From assembly GCA_016185205.1 (NCBI GenBank), contig JACPOA010000020.1:87923-151922 (forward strand): a stretch of 64,000 nt of DNA, in the 5' to 3' direction. The stretch comes from Hyphomicrobiales bacterium. Its GTDB lineage: Bacteria > Pseudomonadota > Alphaproteobacteria > Rhizobiales > Xanthobacteraceae. Within the stretch, counting starts at the first letter, position 1; every line of letters starts with the position of its first letter. The notes beneath the pieces were generated by a model, which saw only the letters and a list, made by a program, of their open reading frames with translations, was not told the origin of the DNA and made no database searches. This document shows, in pieces, positions 17,727-26,859 of this stretch. Position numbers and translations under genes: made by a program.

Positions 17727-18704
17727 ATGTCGATGTATGCGTATTCGAACGGCTGTTCACCCGGTCGGGCCATCGCTCACGCGAAGTCCTTTGCTGCGAT
17801 AGCGCCGGCGGTTCCCGTGATCGATCCGAAAGTGATCGATCTTAAGAAAAGCGCCGACGCGCTTCGGCTGTTTGAGTTGGAACAGCTCGAGGTCACCTGG
17901 GAAGAGCAGATCGGCGCGCTGTGGACGTTCATGCGGCCGCGCGGCCGCCCGAGTTATAACACCGATTTGCTGGAAGACTTCCACGCCTGGCAACGCGGCA
18001 TCGTGGCGGCATTTGAGTACCGCCCGGACGAATTGAAGTATCTGCTGCTGGGTTCGCGCACGGCCGGGGTGTTCAATCTCGGCGGCGACCTCGATCTGTT
18101 CGCGGCCAAAATTCGCCAGCGCGACCGCCAGACGCTGGTCGCCTATGGCGAATCCTGCGTGCGCATCCTGCACCGGAACATGACGACGCTTGGGCTTCCG
18201 ATGATCACGATCGGACTGGCGCAGGGCGACGCGCTCGGCGGCGGCTTCGAGTCGCTGCTGTCGTTCAATATCATCATCGCCGAACGCGGCACCAAGTTCG
18301 GCTTCCCCGAAACCATGTTCGGCCTGTTCCCCGGCATGGGCGCCTACAGCCTGGTGGCGCGGCGCACCGGCGCGGCCTTCGCCGAGGAGATGATGCTCAG
18401 CGGCAAGACCTACACCGCCGAGCAGATGAAGGACGCCGGCCTGATCCACATGGTCGTTGAGCCCGGGCAGGGCATCGAGGCCGCGCGCGATTACATCCAG
18501 CGTAACAAGCGGCGGCACGCCGGCGCGCGCGCGGTCTTCCAGGCCGGCCGCGAGGTCAATCCGGTCACGCTCGAGGAACTCGACCGCATCGTGCAGATAT
18601 GGGCCGATGCCTGCCTGCAATTGAGCGAGCGCGATCTCAAGGTCATGCAGCGGCTGGTGAGCGCGCAGGATCGGCTGAACCCAAACTTGCAGGCCGCCGA
18701 GTAG
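17727..18704 (+). CDS. rpfF: RpfF-like crotonase, probable DSF (cis-2-unsaturated fatty acid) synthase
   Basis: A 325-residue crotonase-fold protein. It carries GVFNLGGDLDLF (115-125), a hallmark of RpfF enzymes, and GDALGGGFE ending in Glu175 followed exactly 20 residues later by Glu195 (KFGFPE), then MFGLFPGMGAYS. RpfF from Xanthomonas uses Glu141 and Glu161 with the same spacing to hydrolyse and dehydrate 3-hydroxyacyl-ACP, giving diffusible signal factor. An N-terminal extension of about 50 residues before the fold is also usual in RpfF. The ATG at 17727 has a weak ribosome site and a second ATG lies six bases on. A generic enoyl-CoA hydratase is the main alternative, but the double-Glu geometry argues against it. 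Confidence 0.8.
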   Translation: MSMYAYSNGCSPGRAIAHAKSFAAIAPAVPVIDPKVIDLKKSADALRLFELEQLEVTWEEQIGALWTFMRPRGRPSYNTDLLEDFHAWQRGIVAAFEYRPDELKYLLLGSRTAGVFNLGGDLDLFAAKIRQRDRQTLVAYGESCVRILHRNMTTLGLPMITIGLAQGDALGGGFESLLSFNIIIAERGTKFGFPETMFGLFPGMGAYSLVARRTGAAFAEEMMLSGKTYTAEQMKDAGLIHMVVEPGQGIEAARDYIQRNKRRHAGARAVFQAGREVNPVTLEELDRIVQIWADACLQLSERDLKVMQRLVSAQDRLNPNLQAAE

Positions 18705-18908
18705 CAGGCGCGGGCGTACTCTTGATTGAAAAGGGTGCGCGCGCCGGGAACGGGTTAGACGCTACGCGTACCGATGCGTTGCTGTCGCAGTCAGAAACCG
18801 GCAAAATCAACTGCGTCCGTCTTCCCCATTGCGGCCGGTTGCCACCCGGCGCGTGCGTGAAGAAAACGCGATCGGTGCCGTTTCGGTTCCAGGGTGACGG
18901 ATCAGCCC

Positions 18909-20549
18909 TCACTCCGCCGCTTGCACGCCCGGCAGCCGGTAATCCTTGAACTGCTGGCGCAGCGTGATCTTCTGGATCTTGCCGGTGGCGGTGTGCGGAA
19001 TTTCGTCGACGAACACCACGTCGTCCGGCATCCACCATTTGGCAATCTTGCCCTGCATGAAGCCGAGGATGTCGTCTTTGCTCGCCGTCTCGCCCTTTTT
19101 CAGCACGATGACGAGCAGTGGGCGCTCGTCCCATTTCGGATGCGCGACGCCGATGGCGGCGGCTTCCGCCACTTTCGGGTGGCCGACCGCAAGGTTCTCC
19201 AGGTCGATGGTGGAAATCCATTCGCCGCCCGACTTGATCACGTCCTTGGCGCGGTCGGTGATCTGCATGTAGCCGTAGCGGTCCATTGTGGCGACGTCGC
19301 CGGTGTCGAACCAGCCGCCGGCCTCGAACACCGGATCGTGGTCGACCTTGTAGTAGCTGCGCGCCACCGACGGCCCGCGCACCTTCAAGCGGCCGAAGGT
19401 CTTGCCGTCCCATGGCAGGTTTTTGCCGGCGTCGTCGGTGATCTTCATCTCGACGCCGAACGGCGGGTGGCCCTGCTTCATCTTCACGTCGAGCCGCGCC
19501 TCGCCTTCGAGCGTCGCATGTTCCGGCTTCATGGTGCAGAGCGAGCCGAGCGGGCTCATCTCGGTCATGCCCCAGGCGTGGATCACCTCGACGCCGTAGA
19601 CCTCCTGGAAGGTCTTGGTCATGGCGCGCGGGCAGGCCGAGCCGCCGATCACCACGCGCTTCAAGTGCGGCAGCTTGCCGCCGGTCTTTTCCAGGTCCTG
19701 CAGCAGCATCAGCCAGATGGTCGGTACCGCGGCGGTGAAACTCACTTGGTATGTATTGAGCAACTCGTAGATCGAGGCGCCGTCCATCTTGCCGCCGGGC
19801 ATCACCAGCGTGGCGCCGACCATCGGCGCGGTCAGCGCCAGCCCCCAGCAATTGGCGTGGAACATCGGCACCACCGGCAGGATCACGTCGCGCGACGAGC
19901 AGCCCATGGCGTCGGGCAGGGCGGCCATCATCGAATGCAGCACATTGGAGCGGTGCGAATAGAGCACGCCCTTGGGATGGCCGGTGGTGCCGGAGGTGTA
20001 ACACATGCCGGCGGCGGTGTTCTCGTCGAACTCGCCCCAAGCGAAATCGCCGTCGACCGCGCCGATCCACTCTTCGTAAGGCACGGCATTCTGCAGCGTG
20101 GTGGCCGGCATATGCGCGGCGTCGGTCAAGATGATGTAACGCTCGATGGTCGGCAGCTTGTCGGCGATCTTCTCCAGCAGCGGCACGAAAGTGAGATCGG
20201 CGATCATCACGCGGTCGGCGGCGTGATTGACGATCCAGACGATCTGCTCGGGGAACAGCCGCGGGTTGACGGTGTGGTAGATCGCGCCGATGCCGGTGAT
20301 GCCGTACCAGGCCTCCATGTGGCGCCAGGTATTCCAGGCCAGCGTCGCCACCCGGTCGCCGAGCTTGATGCCGTCGCGGTCGAGCCGCTGCGCCACTTTC
20401 AGCGCGCGGGCGCGCAACGCGCGATAGTTGGTGGTGTGGATCGGACCCTCGACCGAACGGCTGATCACCTTGCGCTCGCCGTGGAACGTGGCGGCATGAT
20501 CGATGATGCGATGCATCAGCAGCGGCCAATTTTGCATCAGCCCGAGCAT
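18909..20549 (-). CDS. Fatty acyl-CoA synthetase (AMP-forming)
   Basis: A 546-residue adenylate-forming enzyme that activates medium/long-chain fatty acids to acyl-CoA. The P-loop [12 protein letters not shown], the [12 protein letters not shown] segment, GWFDTGD and the C-terminal TATGKIQK with its conserved lysine are all present. The start at 20549 follows an excellent AGGAGGGG; longer readings are GC-rich upstream sequence. It is convergent with the rpfF-like gene and could feed or recycle acyl chains for it, although such synthetases are common in beta-oxidation. There is no membrane segment or signal. Confidence 0.92.
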   Translation of the reverse strand: MLGLMQNWPLLMHRIIDHAATFHGERKVISRSVEGPIHTTNYRALRARALKVAQRLDRDGIKLGDRVATLAWNTWRHMEAWYGITGIGAIYHTVNPRLFPEQIVWIVNHAADRVMIADLTFVPLLEKIADKLPTIERYIILTDAAHMPATTLQNAVPYEEWIGAVDGDFAWGEFDENTAAGMCYTSGTTGHPKGVLYSHRSNVLHSMMAALPDAMGCSSRDVILPVVPMFHANCWGLALTAPMVGATLVMPGGKMDGASIYELLNTYQVSFTAAVPTIWLMLLQDLEKTGGKLPHLKRVVIGGSACPRAMTKTFQEVYGVEVIHAWGMTEMSPLGSLCTMKPEHATLEGEARLDVKMKQGHPPFGVEMKITDDAGKNLPWDGKTFGRLKVRGPSVARSYYKVDHDPVFEAGGWFDTGDVATMDRYGYMQITDRAKDVIKSGGEWISTIDLENLAVGHPKVAEAAAIGVAHPKWDERPLLVIVLKKGETASKDDILGFMQGKIAKWWMPDDVVFVDEIPHTATGKIQKITLRQQFKDYRLPGVQAAE

Positions 20550-20743
20550 GGCAATCCCCTCCTGAATCAAGCTTTTTGGACCGGCCCCTCGCCGGTCGCC
20601 TGTAAGGTTAGCGGGCGGGCCGGGCGGTTCGCAATGCCTTGGAACGCGACGGAATACGCCGTGACCGCGCGCTCGGATCATCGCCCGACCCCAATAAACG
20701 CCGCCTTTTGGCGGGTAGCCGGTGCGTTGTGTGGCAAACGCTG

Positions 20744-21871
20744 TCAGCGTGGTCCTAGCTGCGCAGCCTGCAATCGTCGGGCAAACACCAATGACGGCGT
20801 CTGGTCGCCACCAGCGATCCAGCGGCGAACAGGGACCTCAAATCGCCGGTAGATGAGACTCGCAGCGATGACGACCGCAACGTAAGTGGCGACCGCGCCC
20901 ACCACTGCAAGCGGCGTTCCTATGGCGTGCACTTTATGCAGGATGAATAGAACGGGTATCTCCGCCAGAATATGGATCAGATAAACGGAATAGGAAGCGT
21001 CGCCAAGACGCGCCATGAAATCTGTCCTCATCAAGGAAGGTCGGTTGCCTCGCTCTGCCATGGCAGCCAAAGGGACAACGAGCGCAAGCATTGCGATGGG
21101 CACCTCGCGCGGTAGTCCAAACTGTAGGATCGCGATTGAGGACAGAAAAACGATATGAACGACCGGCCAAGGCACGCGAATAGAAAGCGGAAGGTGTTTC
21201 AGCAGAATCGCAAAGATAACGCCGAGAAAAAATGTCGGCAGCGCGCGTAGGGCTCCAAAATCATAGGTCGCCTCGGTCCAGTCACGCAGGCCCATCGCGC
21301 TTCGAAAAAAGCTGATCGCGACAATGCCGACTACGAGCAGCGCAAGGTTGGTAATTAAGGGAAGCCGTCGAGCGGCGATGAGCAAGACCGGGAATGCCAG
21401 GTAAACGAGCAACTCGGCGCTGATCGACCACGAAGGCGCATTAAAGGACAAATGGCCGACGGTTCCCCAAGCGTGGAGAAGCAAAGCATTCGCTGGCAGT
21501 GCTGTAAGGTCGAGCATTTCCGGATGATTGGCGGTCAGCACGCCTGACTTATGCGCAAGAGCAAAGCCAATGAAAACGCACAGCACAGCCAGATGAAGGG
21601 GAAGGACACGCGCTAGCCGCCGCCGCAAAAAACTGCCGTAGTCGCGAAGACTACTCATTGCCTCGCCGTAGGTTACGGCAATTACGAATCCGCTTAGCAC
21701 GAAGAAAAAATCGACCATGACATCGAGAGACCTGACGACCGGCGTCAACTGACCGCGCCCGAGTCCGAAATCGCCGTCGTAATGAAAGAGAACAATCAGG
21801 CTGGCGGCGATGAAACGATAGCCGTCGAGCGCGCGGTAACGTTGAACGGGACCAGGGTTGATCGACGACAT
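20744..21871 (-). CDS. Acyltransferase 3 family (OafA/YrhL-like) membrane protein
   Basis: A 375-residue integral membrane O-acyltransferase. RALDGYRFIAASLIVLFHY has the catalytic-type His after the first helix, and FFFVLSGFVIA, RRRLARVLPLHL and SWSISAELLVYL are family marks. About ten hydrophobic helices run to the C-terminus. Members acetylate or succinylate surface polysaccharides. Its divergent neighbour is the interrupted beta-helix gene, also a carbohydrate-associated fold, which hints at a surface-glycan locus. Base composition is somewhat less GC-rich than the flanking genes, consistent with variable surface functions. Confidence 0.9.
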   Translation of the reverse strand: MSSINPGPVQRYRALDGYRFIAASLIVLFHYDGDFGLGRGQLTPVVRSLDVMVDFFFVLSGFVIAVTYGEAMSSLRDYGSFLRRRLARVLPLHLAVLCVFIGFALAHKSGVLTANHPEMLDLTALPANALLLHAWGTVGHLSFNAPSWSISAELLVYLAFPVLLIAARRLPLITNLALLVVGIVAISFFRSAMGLRDWTEATYDFGALRALPTFFLGVIFAILLKHLPLSIRVPWPVVHIVFLSSIAILQFGLPREVPIAMLALVVPLAAMAERGNRPSLMRTDFMARLGDASYSVYLIHILAEIPVLFILHKVHAIGTPLAVVGAVATYVAVVIAASLIYRRFEVPVRRWIAGGDQTPSLVFARRLQAAQLGPR

Positions 21872-22094
21872 ACCCGAGGCGCTCCGAAGAAAACACGAAA
21901 AGCGTGTGCCACAGCTTTCTGACGGGCGGGGCCAAAAAGGTCAAAGGAACGTTGAAATTAAGCTTTATGCGGACGCGGTGGGGTGTATCAGAACTTCGAT
22001 CAAATTCTTTTGGCTTGCTTTCACAACGTTAAGTTGTAAGAATTGTGCAAGAGGAAGATCAGCCTGGCATTAACCTTAAAACGGGAGGAAATCC

Positions 22095-23465
22095 ATGGTC
22101 ACGGTCACCTCACTAAATGCGGTTGATTACGGAATGGTGCCGAACACCAGCGCCGACCAAACCGCAAACTTCCAGTCGGCGATCAATGCGGCGCAGAGCC
22201 AGCTACTTCCTCTCTTTATTCCTGCCGGTACCTACCTGATCACAGCTGTGAACATCAGCAGCAATATTGAGATTTATTCGTAAGCCCGATCCGGGTTTCT
22301 GCAAGGATATGGCGGTTACTCGCCGCAGATAAATATTGCGCCGATTTCGCCTGCGACATATGTCGACGTGGTCCATATTCATGACATCAGCATCGACGGC
22401 GGCGGGCAGAGCTTTTCAGGTTCGCCGACCGATGCAGGGCTGATTCAAGCTTTCAATACATTTCACCTGATTATCGACGACTGCTACATAAACGCCTCCG
22501 CTATCCATGGTATTTACCTCAATGCTACAGGGGGCAAAGTCAGAAATAATCTGATTGGTTCGGCGGCCTCTACCGGTATCTTTTCGATCGACGCCGCCAC
22601 CGGCGGAATGACGATCGAGAACAACGACGTTGTAGATTCGGGAAACAATGGCATCCTGATCTGGCGGTCCTCGATCGCTGGCGACAATAGTCAGGTGTTC
22701 CGCAATACGATTGGGAATACCGGCGCGGCTTCTGGCGGAACTGGCCAATACGGGAATGCGATTAACGTCTTTCGGGCCAACTTTGTTATCATCGAAAGCA
22801 ATTCGATTTACGGCTCCACGTTTTCCGCGATCAGGCTAAATAGTTCGAGTTTCTGTCAGGTCTTGAATAATAACAGCTACGGATCGGGCGAAAATGCGAT
22901 TTGGGTAGAATGTCCGGGGGCGGGCAGCAATGGATATGCGGGAGGCGTGATCGCAAGCAACATTATCGATACGACCGGCGGCGGCATATTCGTTGCGAAT
23001 ACCACTGACGGAGGCCATCGTGTCGTTGTCAGCAACAACCAAGTGTCCAACGTTGTCGTTCAAACAGTAATAACCGGCTATCAGAGCATTGGCCGCGCGA
23101 TGCAAGGCGAAGGGGACGTGCTTTTCGTCGGCAATCAGATCGATGGCGCGGCCGACTGGGGGATTACGCTGATCCCATTCCAAATCGGCACAACCAAGAC
23201 TATCGGCCAGGCTGAAAGCAACATGATCAAGAACTGCGCCGGCGGAATAGGTTTCGTAAAGGACAATGCGGGCACGGGTATCTTCATAGGCGGCAATACA
23301 ATCTACAAATACACCACCACGACCAAGTATGCGGCTATCGTTGCATGCTCTTATAACGGCTCGACAGGTGCTGTGAGCAAGCTTGCAGGCGCAACCGATC
23401 TCGGGAACGCGACGTCCAGCGGCTTTTCTAATGTTAAGCTGCTGCTCAATTACTCTTTCAACTGA
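22095..23465 (+). pseudogene. Right-handed beta-helix (pectate-lyase-3-like) protein, interrupted by in-frame stop
   Basis: The reading frame opens with NAVDYGMVPNTSADQTANFQSAINAA, the classic N-cap of pectate-lyase-3/tail-spike-like beta-helix proteins, after a good GGGAGGAA ribosome site. It meets a TAA at 22281-22283. The same frame continues past the stop without frameshift (reading SGFLQGYGGYSPQ, then VVHIHDISIDGGGQS) to a stop at 23463-23465, with repeated beta-helix coils (NNIGN, SNNQVSN, VGNQIDG). The full product would be about 456 residues. This is a nonsense mutation, a suppressed stop, or a base error. If translated separately, the downstream part could start at 22368. No signal peptide is seen. 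Confidence 0.75.
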
Positions 23466-23584
23466 GTCCTTGCCTCAACGCTGCACCCCGGTTCGCATCG
23501 CTGACGCGACGCGAACCGACCCTCCCCACCGCCCCGCGGGAGGACGGTACAAGAAATGCCGCAATCCTGCCCGACATCCGTCCA

Positions 23585-24403
23585 ATGCGGTGGCTGGTGG
23601 CAATCCTGTGGCTCGCGGCCTTGGGTGGCGGCATGTATGGCGGCATGGCCGCCGCCGAGGACGTGCCCAACCCCGTGCCTTTGCCGCGCCCGCGCCCGCC
23701 GCTCTGGCTGGAGCCGCGCTCCTTCCTGGAAGCGGCCGGTCCCGGCTTCGACAGCGCCGCCGTCACCGCCGAGCCCTCCGACTGCCGCAAACGGCTGGCG
23801 GCGATTGCCACCATCGCGCCGATGCCGCGGCTGATCGGCCCCGGCGCCTGCGGCGGCGGCGACATGGTCGAGCTCGACGCCGTCAAGCTGGCGAGCGGCG
23901 GCGCGGTCGGGCTCAATCCGAAGCCGCTGCTGCGCTGTGAGATGGCGGAATCGTTGGCCGGCTGGATTCGCGACGAGGCCACGCCGCGCCTGGCCAAGGC
24001 CGGGGCGAGCCTGCGCCGGGTCGAGACCTATGACGACTTCGAATGCCGCGGCCGCAACCGCGTGCTCGGTGCCAAGCTCTCCGAGCACGGCAAGGGCAAT
24101 GCGGTCGACGTGCGCGCCTTTACGCTCGCCGACAACCGGGTGATCGGCCTGACCGACATCGGCGTGCCCAAGGAGTTGCGCGCCTCCATCCGCGAGAGCG
24201 CCTGCGCGCGTTTCACCACCGTGCTCGGGCCCGGCTCCGACGGCTATCACGACTCCCATATTCATCTCGACCTCGCCGCGCGCCGCAACGGCCACCGCAT
24301 CTGCCAGTGGGACGTGCGCGAGCCGCCGCCGCCCGCCGAGGTGGTGCCGCTACCGCCGCCGCGGCCCGCGATCGTGGCCGTTAAGGATGGCCGGAAATTA
24401 TAG
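23585..24403 (+). CDS. Extensin-like C-terminal domain protein (envelope)
   Basis: A 272-residue exported protein of the extensin-like family found widely in alphaproteobacteria. It has an N-terminal signal-like helix, a proline-rich linker (NPVPLPRPRPP) and a domain with SEHGKGNAVDV and DSHIHLDLAARRNG. These resemble the metal-binding His/Asp motifs of VanY/MepA-type peptidoglycan carboxypeptidases. Cysteines at SDCRKRL, GACGGG, LRCEM, FECRGR, SACARF and ICQW suggest disulfides in the periplasm. The C-terminal tail is proline-rich. A role in cell-wall modification is an inference from the motifs and from the neighbouring L,D-transpeptidase. Confidence 0.85.
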   Translation: MRWLVAILWLAALGGGMYGGMAAAEDVPNPVPLPRPRPPLWLEPRSFLEAAGPGFDSAAVTAEPSDCRKRLAAIATIAPMPRLIGPGACGGGDMVELDAVKLASGGAVGLNPKPLLRCEMAESLAGWIRDEATPRLAKAGASLRRVETYDDFECRGRNRVLGAKLSEHGKGNAVDVRAFTLADNRVIGLTDIGVPKELRASIRESACARFTTVLGPGSDGYHDSHIHLDLAARRNGHRICQWDVREPPPPAEVVPLPPPRPAIVAVKDGRKL

Positions 24404-24438
24404 CCCCCCATTTACCGATCCGGAGTAGCACTACGCCG

Positions 24439-25377
24439 ATGGCCATCGGCGACCCGCGACGTGTGATGTCACCCGTGCAGTTGCGCGCGCCCGCACGGGG
24501 CCTGACCCGCCGTGGCCTGCTCAAGAGCGGGCTGGGCCTGACCGGCTTTGCCGGCCTGCTGCTGCCGGGCACCGGCGCCTATGCCGCCCTGCAAGCTGCT
24601 GGCGAGCTGGCGATCACCGATTACGCCCCGGTGCCGCGCAACTGGCCGGACCGCCACCGGCTCACCATTACCGTGATCGCCGACCTGCATGCCGGCGGCC
24701 CCAATATGGGCCTCGCGCGTGTGCGCGCGGTGGTCGATGCCGGCATCGCGCTCAAGTCCGATCTGGTGGTGATCCTGGGCGATTTCTTCGCCACCCATCG
24801 CTTTATCACCGAGCACGTGCCGCACGGCGCCTGGGCGGAAGAGCTCGCCCGCCTCAAGGCGCCGCTCGGCACCTATGCGATCCTCGGCAATCACGACTGG
24901 TGGTACGACATCGAGGGGGTGCGCCGCGCGCTCAAGCAGGTGGGCATCCCGGTGCTGGAAAACGACGCCGTACTGCTGGGCGAGCCGGGCCGCCGCTTCT
25001 GGCTGGCCGGGCTCGGCGATCAGCTCGCGTATTGGCTGGGGCCGAGCCGGTTCCGCGGCGTCGACGACTTGCCGGCCACGCTTCGCCATGTGCGCAGCGA
25101 CGATCCCGTGATCCTGCTGGCGCATGAGCCGGATATTTTTCCGCAGGTTCCGGGGCGCGTCGCGCTCACGCTCGCCGGCCATACCCATGGCGGCCAGATC
25201 CGCCTGCCGTTCGTGGAGCCGTTCTGGACGCCCTCGAGCTTTGGCGCGCGTTACGCCTACGGCCACATCGTCGAGCAGGGCCGTCACATGATCGTGTCGG
25301 GCGGGCTCGGCTGCAGCCAGGTGCCGATGCGGCTCGGCGTGCCGCCGGAAGTCGTGCGCGTCACGTTGGGGGCGTGA
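24439..25377 (+). CDS. Tat-exported metallophosphoesterase (YkuE/YaeI-like)
   Basis: A 312-residue calcineurin-like phosphoesterase. Metal-binding blocks appear in order: VIADLHAGG, ILGDFF, ILGNHDWW, AHEPDIF and LAGHTHGGQIRLP. An N-terminal TRRGLLKSGLGLTGFAG with a hydrophobic stretch is a twin-arginine signal or anchor, placing the enzyme outside the cytoplasm. Related proteins include lipid phosphoesterases such as UDP-diacylglucosamine hydrolase-like YaeI. An alternative ATG is at 24466, nearer the RR motif. It follows the extensin-like gene by 35 bases and ends at a strong bidirectional terminator. Confidence 0.88.
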   Translation: MAIGDPRRVMSPVQLRAPARGLTRRGLLKSGLGLTGFAGLLLPGTGAYAALQAAGELAITDYAPVPRNWPDRHRLTITVIADLHAGGPNMGLARVRAVVDAGIALKSDLVVILGDFFATHRFITEHVPHGAWAEELARLKAPLGTYAILGNHDWWYDIEGVRRALKQVGIPVLENDAVLLGEPGRRFWLAGLGDQLAYWLGPSRFRGVDDLPATLRHVRSDDPVILLAHEPDIFPQVPGRVALTLAGHTHGGQIRLPFVEPFWTPSSFGARYAYGHIVEQGRHMIVSGGLGCSQVPMRLGVPPEVVRVTLGA

Positions 25378-25421
25378 GGCCTCGTGCCCCGCTAATGGGG
25401 CTGCGCTGCGCCCGGGACAAG

Positions 25422-25449
25422 AAAAAACGGCGCCTGCGGGCGCCGTTTT
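25422..25449. terminator. Bidirectional intrinsic terminator
   Basis: A perfect eight-base stem (ACGGCGCC / GGCGCCGT) with a TGCG loop is flanked by five A on the left and TTTT on the right. It lies between the convergent metallophosphoesterase and L,D-transpeptidase genes and can end transcription from both sides. Confidence 0.85.
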
Positions 25450-25469
25450 CCCCAAGCCCCTTTGTCGTC

Positions 25470-26138
25470 TCAGTTGAATAGATTGCCGGTCGAGGCCAGC
25501 CGCGGATTGAACGGCGAGTCGCCCTGCTTGGGCGCCAGCACCACCACGATGGTGCCCTGCTTGACCCGCTTGTAGAGGTCGATGACATCCTCGTTGGTCA
25601 GGCGGATGCAGCCCGAGGAAATCGCCTGGCCGATATATTCCGGCTGATTGGTGCCGTGGATGCGGTACATCGTATCCTTGCTGCCGTCGAACAGATAAAG
25701 CGCGCGCGCGCCCATCGGATTCTGCGGGCCCGGACCGACGAAGTTCGGCACGTCCATGCGCTTCTTGATGTCGGCGGTCGGCGTCCAGGTCGGCCATTCG
25801 GACATGCGGCCGATCTTGGCCACGCCGGAAAAGGTCAGCGCCTCTTCGCCGACGGTGACGCCGTAGCGGATCGCCTGGCCTTCGGGCAGCACATAATAGA
25901 GATAGCGCGCATCGGCATCGATCACGATGGTGCCGGGCGCCTCGCGGCGGTGATAAGCGACGATATGGCGCTTGTACGGCTCGGGGATCGCCACCTTTTC
26001 ATAGGGCGCCGCCGCCAGCAGCTTCTTGTCGCGCGCAGTCAGATTGGCTTCCGAAGCCGGCTCGATCGTGGACTGCATGCAGCCGCCGAGCAAAAGTCCT
26101 GCACCGAACAGGACAACCAAGAACCCCCTTGCCGCCAT
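25470..26138 (-). CDS. L,D-transpeptidase lipoprotein (YkuD domain)
   Basis: A 222-residue lipoprotein precursor with lipobox LLGGC (Cys20) after a hydrophobic signal. The YkuD domain (about 67-212) contains the catalytic pattern His161-Gly-Thr and SSGCIR with Cys177, as in ErfK/YbiS enzymes that form 3-3 peptidoglycan cross-links or attach proteins to the wall. The ATG at 26138 follows GAGGAAG; a longer reading lacks a signal peptide at its start. It is convergent with the extensin-like/phosphoesterase pair. Confidence 0.93.
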   Translation of the reverse strand: MAARGFLVVLFGAGLLLGGCMQSTIEPASEANLTARDKKLLAAAPYEKVAIPEPYKRHIVAYHRREAPGTIVIDADARYLYYVLPEGQAIRYGVTVGEEALTFSGVAKIGRMSEWPTWTPTADIKKRMDVPNFVGPGPQNPMGARALYLFDGSKDTMYRIHGTNQPEYIGQAISSGCIRLTNEDVIDLYKRVKQGTIVVVLAPKQGDSPFNPRLASTGNLFN

Positions 26139-26525
26139 TTTCTTCCTCTTTCCGGTCACGTCCCGTGCAGCGCCCCAGCCACGATCATCAAATCGCAATT
26201 AATCGAAGAGTCTTCGCAATTGCTACGATTTCCGCCTTGTCCCCCATCACCTTCCTGTGGACCTGTGGCAGGAATGCCGCACTCGACTTTAGGCGGGCCC
26301 CGGGTTCCCGCCCGGCCGCCGCCCAGCGGCAAATTCGATTTTGCCTACAACATCTTAAGAGATGGTTTACCATAACTGTCGCATGTGTGGCGAAACCGAC
26401 GCGAATACTGGCGGACTTGGGCGAATGTCACGATAGGACACGAATTGCCGCGCAATTCCGCCCCACTCAGGCAGCAGATTCAACTCATCGGGGGAACATC
26501 CAAGGACGCATCGGAGATAGTGACA
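26139..26525. promoter_or_regulatory. Divergent intergenic region
   Basis: These 387 bases between the L,D-transpeptidase and the small 56-residue gene must hold both promoters. A six-base inverted repeat (GGCAAA / TTTGCC) lies near 26329-26346. No gene is evident. Confidence 0.45.
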
Positions 26526-26696
26526 ATGAACGCAACCAAAACAACGGGGCTGAGCCAAGACTCCCGGCGCCAAGATGCCGACATCGACAGCCGCTACGGC
26601 AAGATCGGGATTTCCGCGGTCGCCGCGGCGTTGAGCTATCAGGGCGAGCAGCACAACACGACCGAAAGCCACACCACGTCCTACGGCCGCGACTGA
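26526..26696 (+). CDS. Small conserved-looking protein of unknown function
   Basis: A 56-residue open frame preceded by CGGAGATAG. It reads as a hydrophilic N-terminus, a central DSRYGKIGISAVAAAL segment and a polar tail. The composition and the ribosome site look like a real small protein, and the DIDSRYGKIGISAVAAA segment is the part most worth a homology search. There is no signal peptide or known motif. It lies 163 bases ahead of corA and might share its transcript. Function unknown. Confidence 0.5.
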   Translation: MNATKTTGLSQDSRRQDADIDSRYGKIGISAVAAALSYQGEQHNTTESHTTSYGRD

Positions 26697-26859
26697 GCGC
26701 GCGACCGCCGGCTGCGCAAGGCGCGCCGGCCATCACATCAACAACGCTTTCGATCTGACGCGTGCGGCTGGCACACGGGCCGCGCGTCACGTCATTTATT
26801 TCTTGCGTGAAGCCGCGTGATCGGGTCATTGAGAGACGACCCGATCGCACGGAGAAGTC

